From Apteryx mantelli (Eukaryota; Chordata; Aves; Apterygiformes; Apterygidae), in contig NW_027118693.1 of NCBI RefSeq assembly GCF_036417845.1, positions 3,978,001-4,042,000 on the forward strand: a stretch of 64,000 nucleotides of DNA, read 5' to 3'. A program made the position numbers and the translations under genes. This document shows positions 24,101 to 34,566 of the stretch, piece by piece. Each line of letters starts with the position of its first letter. The first letter of the stretch is position 1. Below the pieces are notes generated by a model that was not told the DNA's origin, did no database searches, and saw only the letters and a program-made list of their open reading frames with translations.

Positions 24101-24262
24101 GGGAATGAGAAACAGAAATGATAACTGCAAATAGCTAAAGAATGGAGGAGGTGCAATCAGTCTCAGACAATTGTATACACCTTGGAGAAAGCTGCAAAGT
24201 CTAAGCTGCTCTTCTGTACTTCCTCTGGGGTCCATGGAGAGAGCCTTCCTTAAGGAAATCCA

Positions 24263-24599
24263 TTGCTTTCCCATTCATTTGTGCAGAGCGCTTCTGGTAA
24301 ATCACTCTCTTCATAATGTTTCCTGCTGGCCAAGGGGACCATGTCTTCATCTGGAGGAAAGATGATGGTCCACAATGGGAGCAGATACTGCTGGAGTGGT
24401 TTCAGCTGCCCACATGAAGTAGGATAAGTCATGCCTCCTAAATTCTACCTTTTCTTCCTGGGGAATCAGAAGAGAGGCTCGATGATAAGGTCAGATGTAG
24501 CTATTATATTAAAGACATCTATACTTGGGCAAGAGAGATCCTTCGGCAGACTTTCAGGTGGCAGAATTAGAGAGCAGTGAAGCCACTCCATTCTGACTG
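24263..24599. other. Sequence beyond the visible arm; nothing recognised
   Basis: This stretch may still belong to the right arm, because its partner would lie left of position 1, outside the window. No gene or repeat is recognised. Confidence 0.5.
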
Positions 24600-24790
24600 G
24601 ACATAAAGGAAAAAATGACCACGAGGAGAGTCAGGTGCTGGAACACATCGCCCAGACAGGCTATGGAGTGTCCCCTCTTGGAGGTTTTCAAGATGCCACA
24701 GGACAAGCCCAGAGCCTCCTGGTCTGACTTCACTACACACCATGCTCTGAGCAGCTGCGCAGCCTGGATGACCTCCCAGGGTTCCTCTCT
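24600..24790 (+). mobile_element. CR1 LINE 3' fragment
   Basis: The plus-strand frame reads like the end of CR1 ORF2: CWNTSPRQAMECPLLEVFK resembles the CR1 consensus '[19 protein letters not shown]'. It is followed by a decayed tail. It is short, truncated and old. The following 24,791-25,439 holds no gene I can support. Confidence 0.6.
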
Positions 24791-25439
24791 CCCTTTCACA
24801 CTCAGTGGAGAGGCAGAGGAGTCTCCTTGTCATGAGGCGCAAGTCAAAGAGAGCTGGGAGGAATCATGCCCTCCTGCTCCCCTTGACCTAAAGCAGGGGC
24901 GGAGGAGAACGCTGTGCACCTCCCGTGTAGGAAAGAGGAATCCTGTGTGCGAGTCTGTATCAGTAACTTGGCTTCCTCTGGCTCCCAGCAAGTCAGGTAC
25001 CTTTGCCTCTGGGAAAGGTGTGGGTTTCCTCTCTCCTCAGAGGGCAGAGCCTGGCACCTCTGAGGGTGAGGCATGGCATCCCCCATTGCAAGTCTCCAAA
25101 CACCTGCTGACTCTGCTTTTCTGCCCACTGACCGCTCATGGAGTGTGCAAGGAGAAGCTGTGGCACCTGTCTCACTCTAGTTCTGCTCCATGAGTTTGAA
25201 GAGACCAGTGCTCATTCCCCTGGCTCGTGCTCACTCTTCCTAAGAGCATGCTGAAAGGCCATAGAGGTGTGGGCGAGGGCAGATCAGAGCTTTCATCCCC
25301 ACAGGGCTACAGTTACCCAGGGCTCACTTTCTGCAGCACAAAGAGAAGCTGAGCTGCAGCAAGGACCTTCAGGAGACTCACTTGTGCCATAAACACCAGA
25401 GACACTGCAGAGCAGGTGACATTCAGGTGCTGCTGAAGA

Positions 25440-26050
25440 CTCACAGCAGGAGATGTGGAAAGACAGCTCGCAGCATCCTAGTCCAGATGCTTTTGCTCCT
25501 GGGGATCTGATCCGGTCTGGTAAACTCGGAGGAATAAATTCTGGACAGCATTGCTAATTGCCGCAGTTGGTTTATTCCTGCTGTGATAGTAGCCCACCTG
25601 GTGAGCCCGTCATCGATGTCCACGGCAGTTGGCCAGGTTAACCGCACCATGCTCAGCACCCACTCCATTAGGGAGGGGGAAACGCTTTGGTTTTGCTGCT
25701 GCAGGGTGCGGAGGGTGTTGCACATCTGGCATCCTGGCACAAAGCCCCCGTCTTATCCAGTTCCCCTCTAGTAAAATAAACCACATCTGACCCAGCATCC
25801 CACAACCTTAACAGCCACTCTAGTAACCCTTCACAGGGCTGCTGCCTGTAGCGCCCCTGCTTATCCTGCAGCTCCGATGCTTTAAAATCACCAGCAGTTG
25901 TGGTCCCTTCAAACTGACTGCATGCAGTCCGCTAAGCCGCTGCTCTGCCACCGGCTGGGCAGCTGCCTCCCCTTCATGCTCTGGGTCTGACTCCGAACCA
26001 GGGAGGTCGTCACAGTCCCAGATATTGCCATCCCAAATATTCATTCACCA
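25440..26050 (-). mobile_element. LTR-element gag-like remnant
   Basis: The minus-strand frames resemble a retroviral-type gag (matrix to capsid) of avian LTR elements. They include a tract reading DDGLTRWATITAGINQLRQL near 25,560-25,620 and an IPRSKSIWTRMLR-like tract after it. It is broken and no LTRs are visible beside it. The subfamily is uncertain; an ERVL-like gag is my best guess. Confidence 0.4.
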
Positions 26051-27639
26051 CTTCTAATTTTTCAAATATACTTCAGAAAGGAAACAGACGGGTCTTTTCC
26101 AAAGTATTCATATTCATATTTCCAAAGTATTCATTGATGAAAAGAAATGAAAAAATGGAAAGGCTACATCTCTGATTACTATGGTATACTGAACCAAAGT
26201 TAGTGTAAGTCTGTACTACTTTTAGAATGACAGCGTATGAAGGAAAAAAACAAAACAAACCATGCATTTCTCTTTAATGGTAACTCCTTTACACAACTAA
26301 AACTGGAGAGCATAAAAACAAGCACTCAGAAGTACCATCTTCTGCATCTGAAATATAGTCTATCCAAGAAAGAAAACACATGGAAGCTAATATCAAAGGT
26401 AATTCACAGGTGGTGGGAAATGCAAAGAGCAACAAAATACATTTTAGTGTTTACAGAATGCTTTGTCTTTTTTTTTTTTTTTAATATATATTCTCCATGA
26501 TTTCCAGCCCGTATTTGATTTGGGCCTTCCTGTCCCGTGAGCTGATGCTTAACCAAAGATAGAAGACATTCCAGATGTCTTGTGAAACACATATAAATAT
26601 GCAGCTTAAATGATTTAGATCATAATAGGTCACCTTTCAGGAAGGGTTCCTTGGAGGAGTTTATTGAAGATAACACTTCTGAGACCTGTCAAATCCCAAG
26701 TTTTCTTGGATGAGAGGCATAGCAGTTGCTTCTCTCTCCTGTTAATAAAGGCTTATTGGGGGGTAGTAGCAATAAACATGATTGGTGTGGACACTCTTTT
26801 CTTCTAATATGGCAGTATTCTAGAAACTCTTTGCTTCTAAAGCAGTAGTATCCCCCACTTAGCACTTAATTAACCATCCAAGTAACTCCCCAGTGCAGTG
26901 AAATAAGGGGCTGGGGGGGCAGGGTGGGCAGACAGGGTCCTGATCTCTCCCTGCCAAAGGGCTCGCTCCTTGGGCATCTCTGCTGCAACCTGCACACTGC
27001 GCACTGCCCCGGGCACCAACACAAGACAGCCAGGGGCTGACATCCAGGAGGAGACCACAGAGAAAAGTCTTGACACAGTGAGATATTTTTCTCTAACATA
27101 GTTAACAAGGAAACGGTCTTGTCATGATGGAGCGCTCAGAGGAACTCTTGTGAGTGGCAATGCCACGGTTGTTACCTTTCCAAATGGGCAAATAAGGAAA
27201 ACTTCCCAAGACAAAGTATTTCTTCAGAAAAGAATTGGCCTCTTACAACCACTTCTCCCAGATGCGCATACTACAGTGAGTGAGGTTGCAAGGCCTCAGA
27301 GCTTATTATTGAGCTGAAAACAAAGCAAATCCCAACATTGCTTTTGGACCCTGAAAATACTCGCCTGATGCTCAAGCACTTTCCTCTAAGTCAGCAAGAA
27401 ATACTTGTAGGGTCATAGCTGAGGATCAGCTTGCAAAGTTGAAGCGGTTTTATGCAAATAACTCTGCAAGGCCCCCCAGAGTTATGGTCCTCACCTTCGC
27501 ACATGCTCCTCTCTTCTCTGAGGGAGTTGTTTCTAACCTGGCAGGTCAGCTGTCCATCTCAGCTGAGCACATTTCGCAATGTGTCACTAGGTTGGCTGAG
27601 GCCTGCAGTTTGTGAAACTCTTGCCAGGATCTCCTGCCA
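26051..27639. other. No supported gene
   Basis: AT-rich sequence with a T run near 26,468-26,484. No coding, LINE or LTR signature is recognised. Confidence 0.6.
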
Positions 27640-28340
27640 GGATGACCTAACTAAACCCCCAGGCTCAGCTGCTCGGAGACAAGTAGCACCACCAGCACCC
27701 AAGCCATGGGCCTGCTGCTGGTCTATCAGCTGCTAAGGCAGGAGTGACCTTGCATGCACATGCCCCAGCCAGGAGCCTGCTGCTAGCCTCTCAGAGGCTG
27801 AGACAGAAGTGACCTCCCAAGGAAGAACACAAACCTTCTCCATCAGAGAAGCTGAAAGGCCATCAGCAGCCGTGTGGGCTTGGGAGATGATTGTAAGATG
27901 ATCTCCTCTGGCTGAGCAGCTGATAGGCCAGCACTTGGCTAATGCTTGGGGCAATTGGTTGTGAGGTCACTTCTGCCTGAGGACCTGATAAACCACCAAG
28001 AGGCACAGGGCTGGGATGTTGATGGTGAGGTCATTTAGAACTGAGTAGCTGAGAGGCCAGAAACAGTTGCAGGGCTTGGATGGTGACTGTGAGATCACTT
28101 CTATCTCCGCCGCTGACAGGCCAGCAGCAGGCACATGGCTCACATGGTGATTGTGAGGTCATTTCTGAGTATGTGACTGGATGGAAGCAAGAGCATGCTG
28201 ATGCCATTTCCCTAAGAGAAGGAGAAAGATGAGCAGCAGGCCCCTTGGCTTGGCAGGTGCTTATGAGGTCTGTTGTGTCTGGTCAGCTGAAAGGCCAGCA
28301 GGAGGCTGATGGGTGGGGACATTTTTGTGAGATCAGTTGT
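27640..28340. repeat. Degenerate 65-base satellite patch with an orientation switch
   Basis: The landmarks of the 65-base monomer recur at about monomer spacing: a GACCTCA or GTGAGGTCA block and a GGCCTATCAG or CTGATAGGCC block. Before about 27,830 the monomers run in the orientation of the 48-53 kb array; after about 27,840 they run reversed. Divergence is high, so this is an old relative of the array, not a recent copy. Confidence 0.6.
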
Positions 28341-28444
28341 GTTTCAGACGCTCATAGGCCATGAGAAATTCCAGAAGAAGAGCCCATGTGGCATGGGAGC
28401 AAGCCAGGAGGAGAAAACCCATGCCCTGTGTTCTGGCAAAAATG

Positions 28445-28700
28445 CTGTGATCGGTGGCACAAGGTCCAATGGTGGCCAGTTACTAGCAACATCCCTCGGT
28501 GATCAACGCCTAGGGCAACGCTCTCTAACTTCTACATTAATGCCATAGGATGGAGCACACTCTCAGCACGTTTGTAGACAATGCGCAATTGAGGGGAGCC
28601 CCAGAGCAACCTCATCCAGTTCCCTCTGCTTTGAGCATGGGGTGGGACTAGGTGACCTCCAGAGGTCTCATCCACCCTAAGTGCTGTGATTCTGTGAATC
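28445..28700 (+). mobile_element. CR1 LINE fragment, internally deleted, with 3' tail
   Basis: A tract reading like VQWWPVTSNIPQ and an FYINAIG block correspond to the CR1 reverse-transcriptase 'VPQGSVLGP...INDL' region. It is joined to the CR1 3' end, ending in the ATTCTGTGAAT-type tail near 28,690. Much of the element between is missing. Confidence 0.7.
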
Positions 28701-30943
28701 TTTCCCGAGAGATCTCGGTAAAGACGGCATAGGCAGAGGAAGAAGAAAGGACAGAGAGGCAGAAGAAGAGATAGGAAATATGTCAGTTTAAAAATAGTAC
28801 TTCCTCAGAACAAAGTTTCTCCATTCAGAGTGTTGGGAAGAAAGGTCTCGGCATGACTGACTGTACCTGCATATATATATATGCAAATACAGGGAGCAAA
28901 TACTATAATTCATGCACATGGTCTTGCCACTAAAAAAGAAAGAAAAGCTTCATTAGAACTGAAAAAAATATCTGAACTTCTGGAAAGGAATATATAATTT
29001 CTTTTCCATTTTTGTATGGAGATATTTTTTGGATAGGTTTTCAGGCCTTTATTCCTTTGCCCACATAGAGGGGCTATTGCTGCCTGAAATGCCCAGGGGT
29101 ACCTGTGTTCCCATGTAGTGCTGGGAAATGTGACCCAGGACCTGCAGGAACCTTTCTGAAGCGTTAGCTGGTCACCAAGAGAAGTCTCTCAAGACCTCTC
29201 AGGAAGAAACCTTCTTTCTCTCCCTTGACTAAAAGGGAAGTCCAGACAACTGCATTAGACAGAGACAGCTGCACTGAAGGGCTCTGGCGTCGGGTGAGAC
29301 CTGTCTCATCCCTGTTGTCACCTCAAATGGAGTTGCACTTCATTTACTGTGCAGGGAATGCAAAGGGAGTGCACCTCGATGTTTAGGGACTCCTTTAAGA
29401 CATCACCACAACACAGGTGTGCTGAGATTTGTGCAAATTTGGCCATCCAAAAACAGAGTGTTTCATTGAAGCTGGTTGCCCTGCTTCCCCCTATCAGTCG
29501 AGAGAGCTCGACACCTCAGAGCAGGAATGGCTCTGCCCAAAGAGTAAGGAGTTGCATGGACTGTCCCAGGCAGGCAGTGGTTTGGGCCACTAAGCTCTGT
29601 GCGAGACATAAAAGTATTTCTTTTTAATGATGTGGGCCTGATTATAACAAAAATGTTTAGAAAATGTCAATAAAAATGAAACAAGAAAGAAATTTTAAAA
29701 AGGATGTAAACAAGGAAATGTTTAGTCACACTTTTCAGTTTTTAACATTCTTTGTTCTTATAGCCCTCCTTGATTATGTTTTTGTGTTGTTGTTGTTGCT
29801 GGTGGTGTATTTTGTTTCTTAATATACTGGTCTTTAGAGGTGATTTTGGTGGTCTTTGTTAAGGAAAGTGATTTTCAGAATTGGGGTGGGATGCTGTCAC
29901 AGGGTCATGGACGTCTGGTGCCATTGTAGGTGCCCTGGTCCCTCCTGCCCAGCCTCCTTCTGCAGCCCTGAGGGGCTCTGGTCTCCCACAGGTCCCCTGT
30001 GAGAGTTGCCAGGCCCAGGCAGGTACCTCAGAGACACCGGGGCCTCTCCAAGTGCTGCTGGGTGTTTTTTGGGTAGACACCTGAGCCAGGCCTGGAAAGG
30101 TGAAGAACTGTTTTCAACATTCCAAAAATATGAACACACTTTCATCAGCAAAAATGATTGACTAATGTCAACGTCAATGTTTTCCCATGATGAAATAGTG
30201 GAAATTTTCAGGAAGAGTATTAATCTCAGGAGAAGAAATGTTGATCTGTCCCTCTCAACCTGCGTTACCACTGCTCTGTCCGTTATGCTGTGGATGTGGT
30301 ATTAGTAATCTTTCACATAGTTGCACATGTCTTGATTCAACTGATCATTTCTAAAGGCATCTTTGCATCAGACTGTCTGGACTTAGGCACTTTCCATAGC
30401 TGCCCAGTTTTCCTCCTCCTCCCTTTACTCTTTAGCCATTCAGATACCTCTCAACTCTCTGGTTGCTGCTCTGAGCTTCAGAGGGTCTGAAGCTTGCCTC
30501 GTCTTTCAGGAGTCGTATTGTCTCTTTAGCCAACTCCTTAGCTGTGTTTCCGTCTCTCCTTTCCTATCTATCATCTGTCAAAAACATCTCAGGAAAAGTT
30601 TTTCTTGTGGAAAGTGCACCTCACTGGAGGCAGCTTGGCCTTAACATACAGTTGGGGAGTGTATTTTATTTTTTTACTAAACTCTATCACCTGTTGTATT
30701 TGTTTATTTGCAGTTAAGAAAAATCCTCCTGTGTCTGCAACTAGTTCTCTAAGGAAAGTAGGTGGGAATCAGTACATAGGAGCTGTAGCATTCAGCTACA
30801 GACTTGGGTGGAAAAGGTGCGCTCTAAGCCCCCAGTGGCTGATGAGGGAAATGGCAGGGCTGGGGAGGTGAGGAGGAAGGTTGGCCATAAACGTCTCACA
30901 TGAAGGATGCTGCTTTTCCTACATGTCCAGACTTCCTTAGGGA
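28701..30943. other. No supported gene
   Basis: Mixed AT-rich sequence with a short TA repeat near 28,871-28,883 and TTG repeats near 29,786-29,800. The open frames are short and unsupported. Confidence 0.6.
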
Positions 30944-31960
30944 AAATGAATTCCCTTCTTGTCCCCGGCCAGGTGTCCTGCCCAGTTAAGAGATGGGAAT
31001 AGGGGCTTCCAGAGTGAGACACTGCGACCTCTTGCAGATAAACGTCCTCTGATGAGACAAACTGAAATGCTGGAATTGGTCTGTCTTCAGTGTTTAGAGA
31101 GATCATCAGTGCTTATTTTAGTCTTCCTCAATAAACATTTCCCAGGAGGAGGGAGTACAAAGGACAAATTAAGTCACATCTTCAGCTGGGCCGCTGTTCC
31201 CAAGGGGGGCCAGGCTCCTGGGACAGAGGGAGCTCCTGGCAACCTGGCAGCACTGCTGAGAGACAGCTGCGTGCAGGAGCAGCTCTTCTGCAAAGAGCAG
31301 CAGGGCTCCAGGCACTACCTGCAAGTGCCAAGATGAGATGAAGAAGATGAGCAAGATGAGTGAGACAGAAGTTCAAGGCAATCAGGAGTGGGTAGACGGC
31401 TGAGAGCTCACTGGAGGAGAAATCTTCACAGCCCCTAACACAGTAAGTCTCTGGCTGCAGGGCAATGCAGCTGAGGCATCCTGAGGTTTTCTCTAAAGCT
31501 AGCACATCCCATGGCTGATAGGGTCTGTCAGGATGGGTATCCCAGTCCCTCTCGTGTGGGGCAGGAGATGCTTTAGAGCAGGGATTCCCAGCCACTCCGT
31601 CAGAGGGAAACGGCGTCCTGCTACCTTCTCCCAGGGATGCTGCAGGGGTGTGAAGCAGGGGTGTGCACACAGATCTGCTCAGGGCTGTAATTCAGAGCAG
31701 TGTCCCTGCATCCCAGAGTGCTGTGTGTCCGGGACAGTGACTCTGCCTCCTGCGAGGGTCAGCACTCAGCCTGCCCGGGGAACTCCCCAGGGTGCTGTGG
31801 GGAGAAGTTCTGGGTGGGATGATTGACTGCCAGCAGGACATGTTCATTTTCCTGTTGAGAGGGTGCTGCATGGGTCAGGGCTGCTCTCAGCTCCGGCTCA
31901 CCCTGAGAACATTTCTGGAGGGGGCTTTCCAAAAGCAAGGTCAAGACAGGCATACCTGAA
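30944..31960 (-). repeat. 1-kb low-copy repeat, copy B
   Basis: This copy is in inverted orientation relative to 9,050-10,112. It lacks the 82-base tandem duplication of copy A. It lies about 1.7 kb upstream of the OR14-like gene and may belong to that gene's upstream region. Confidence 0.8.
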
Positions 31961-33570
31961 AGGGAATCAGGAGTCTCTGCTTTCAGTTTTATTCACTTTG
32001 TTGGGATCTGTCAGGTTTAAACAGGGGATTGAGACTGCAAAATAGTGACAGTGAGAGAGGAACAAATGCCTTCATGCACCCCTCAGCCTACAGACAAAAC
32101 CAGCATCACCTTTACAGCTTCATCAAGGTTTCTCTCAGATGCTCCTTAGCCCCTGCAAACACCGAGGTGCCCCTGGGCAGTGCCCTGCCCCCGGGAGGTT
32201 TCTGCAGGGCAGAGCTGAGCACCCAGTGGGTGGAATGGGGTCTGTGAGCACTGACATGACATGTGGCACAGAGAAAGAGCTGCCTGCAGGGATAGCTCCA
32301 GGCATAAGAGTCTCGTTCAAAGTGTGAGAGGAAACTACAAGCTCCAATGTCTCATCTCCTCTCCCAGCACAGCCCTCAAGGCTGTGGGGTCCAGGGCATG
32401 GGCTGTTTCCTCGCAGATGGACATCCGGAGAGGAGAAACTCCTGAGTGTCCCCTGTCTCTCCATGTCCCTTCTTCCTTTAGAAGAAATATCATGCTATTG
32501 CTGTGTGTTTCCCCACCTGTCCATGCTGCCCTTGTCCTTCCCCTTGGACTCTCTGGGCAGGGGCATTTCAGAGGCAATTCAGACACCAATCCTGCAGGTG
32601 CTGCCATGCAGACATGTCCTTGGCATTGAAGTGCCCAAGTGCCCCTCTAAACTGTGGGGCTCCGGGCAATGCCGTTTGGGGGCTGGGAAGGAGCCAACTC
32701 TCTCTTCAGGACACCCCATCTTTAGGATGTCTGACTGTTTCTTGGGGGTGTCTGGCTGAGCTTCAAGCTGCCCTCCAGAAGGGCACAGCTCTCCCATTGC
32801 ATCTGTGTGTTATCTAGGTGCCCCATGGAGAAGCCACCTAGATGCTAAGGCCGTGAAAATACTGCATGTGGGCAACTGGCAATACTCCGATGTCTTCCTG
32901 GCTAAAAGGGGAGTGCTGAGACCTTCCTCAGATACTCTGAGAAAGGCTCCTGGGCTTGGTGATCTGCATTTTGAAACCAGATTCCTCTGCTCTCAGCAGA
33001 GTCTTTTCTTTTTATGGTAACATGAGTTCAGAAGTCCTCCGCCTCAGAGGTGCACGCACAGGGCAGCTGGGAACAAGACTGATGGACACGCCAGTTCTCC
33101 TCGCTCTGCACTAAAGACAGAGTGAAGCCTTTGGCCTCTCAGGAATCACAGCTATTCACTCTAAGTGCAGCTGCAGTGCTGAGGATCTCTGTCTCCAAGA
33201 ATCCTCCTCAGGGGTGACAGGGGAATCTAAAAGAAAACAAAAGAATCCTTAAAGCTATTGAAGAGCACACATTGTCTAGAACGGAGAGTGAAGATGCTGG
33301 AAAGCCCTTCAGCATTGTGAGTGGATGAAATCTGACTAAAACTGTGACTTTGAAAGTTTAGTCACCTGTGCTCCCATGTTCCCACTGCTGTGGGTCAGGA
33401 CTGCCTCCTCCGGAGCCCATGGGAAGAGGCCCCTGCTCCTCCCGGCAAACTCAGGCAGCACAGAGGGGAGCTCAAGCCATGGAGCTCAGTGACGGTCCTG
33501 GCAAGATGAGGAGAGATAATGTGTATGTTTGGGGGGGTTCTATGCAAAACTATTGCTCATACAAAACTGT
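31961..33570. other. Upstream region of OR14-like gene
   Basis: GC-moderate sequence without a supported protein gene. It probably holds the untranslated 5' exon(s) and the promoter of the receptor at 33,631, but I see no clear TATA box or exon borders. Confidence 0.4.
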
Positions 33571-33576
33571 CTCCTG

Positions 33577-33606
33577 TCTTCTCACTGTCTCCTCTTCCTT
33601 GGATAG
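33577..33606 (+). promoter_or_regulatory. Splice-acceptor-like tract before OR14-like coding exon
   Basis: A pyrimidine-rich tract ends in TAG at 33,604-33,606, 24 bases before the start codon. This is the usual OR layout of an untranslated exon spliced to a single coding exon. Confidence 0.5.
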
Positions 33607-33630
33607 TCACAGTGGGCCCTGAGGGAGCAA

Positions 33631-34566
33631 ATGCCCAACAGCAGCTCCCCCACTGAGTTCCTCCTTCTGGCATTTGCGGACACACGGGAGCTGCAGCTCT
33701 TGCACTTCTCGCTCTTCCTGGGCATCTACCTGGCTGCCCTCATGGGCAATGGCCTCATCATCACTGCTGTAGCCTGCGACCGTCGCCTCCACACCCCCAT
33801 GTACTTCTTCCTCCTCAACCTCTCTGTTCTGGACCTTTGCTCCATCTCCACCACTGTCCCCAAATCCATGGCCAATTCCCTGAGGGACACCAGGGCCATT
33901 TCCTACTCAGGATGTGCTGCTCAGATCTTTCTGCTTGTCTTTTTGGTCTCAGCACAATATTCTGTTCTCACAGTCATGGCCTATGATCGCTTTGTTGCTA
34001 TCTGCAAACCCCTGCACTACGAGACCCTCATGGGCAGCAGAGCTTGTGTCAAAATGGCAGCAGCTGCCTGGGCCAGTGGTTTTCTCCATGCTGTGCTGCA
34101 CACTGGAAACACATTTTCACTACCACTCTGCCAAGGCAACGTCGTGGAGCAGTTCTTCTGTGAAATTCCCCAGATCCTCAAGTTCTCCTGCTCAGACTCC
34201 TACCTCAGGGAAGCTGGGCTTATTGTCATTACTGCCTGTCTATTCTTTGGGTGTTTTGTTTTCATTCTTCTGTCCTATGTGCAGATCCTCGCAGTCGTGC
34301 TGAGGATCCCCTCCGAGCAGGGACGGCACAAAGCCTTTTCCATGTGCCTCCCTCACCTTGCTGTCGTCTCCGTGTTTGTCAGCACTATCATGTTTTCCCA
34401 TCTGAAGACCCCCTCCATGTCCTCCCCAGCTCAGGATCTGGTGTTTGGAGTTCTGTACGTGGTGGTGCCTCCAACACTGAACCCGCTCCTCTACAGCTTG
34501 AGGAACAAGGAGCTCAAGGAGGCACTGAAGAAATTGATTCCACTGGGACAATGTCAGCACCCATAA
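33631..34566 (+). CDS. Olfactory receptor, OR14-like (avian gamma-c group), intact
   Basis: A complete 311-residue class II odorant receptor in one exon. The glycosylation site NSS is at residues 3-5. Other landmarks: GN at 39-40, LHTPMYFFL at 53-61, Cys95 at the TM3 start, MAYDRFVAIC at 116-125, loop-2 cysteines at 167, 177 and 187, KAFSMCLPH at 234-242 and a standard NPLLYSLRN at 284-292. The Ser-Met-Cys-Leu-Pro-His form of the TM6 motif, the MAYDRFVAICKPLHYETLM stretch and the VEQFFCEIPQILKFSC loop are typical of the OR14 receptors that expanded in birds. The receptor would act in olfactory cilia through the olfactory G protein; its ligand is unknown. It is only distantly related to the palindrome ORs. 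Copy B of the 1-kb repeat lies upstream. Confidence 0.95.
   Translation: MPNSSSPTEFLLLAFADTRELQLLHFSLFLGIYLAALMGNGLIITAVACDRRLHTPMYFFLLNLSVLDLCSISTTVPKSMANSLRDTRAISYSGCAAQIFLLVFLVSAQYSVLTVMAYDRFVAICKPLHYETLMGSRACVKMAAAAWASGFLHAVLHTGNTFSLPLCQGNVVEQFFCEIPQILKFSCSDSYLREAGLIVITACLFFGCFVFILLSYVQILAVVLRIPSEQGRHKAFSMCLPHLAVVSVFVSTIMFSHLKTPSMSSPAQDLVFGVLYVVVPPTLNPLLYSLRNKELKEALKKLIPLGQCQHP

Larger units (their letters stand above)
15541..24262 (-). repeat. Right arm of large OR-bearing inverted repeat
   Basis: This is the reverse complement of 1-9,012 with high identity. It begins at about 15,541, where the match with the left arm starts, and is still matching at 24,262, opposite the first base of the window. 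It lacks about 310 bases found in the left arm (junction near 17,846) and carries a CA repeat at about 15,722-15,738. It holds one intact OR on plus and a decayed OR on minus. The stretches 17,885-20,709 and 21,101-24,262 contain no supported gene. Confidence 0.95.

Noticed and set aside
1-24262. Palindrome as a pure assembly artefact (one haplotype joined to its reverse)
   Set aside because: The arms differ at many sites, including an OR middle block with 35 amino-acid changes and a 310-base indel. That is too much for simple allelic or chimeric duplication, though read-level proof is lacking.
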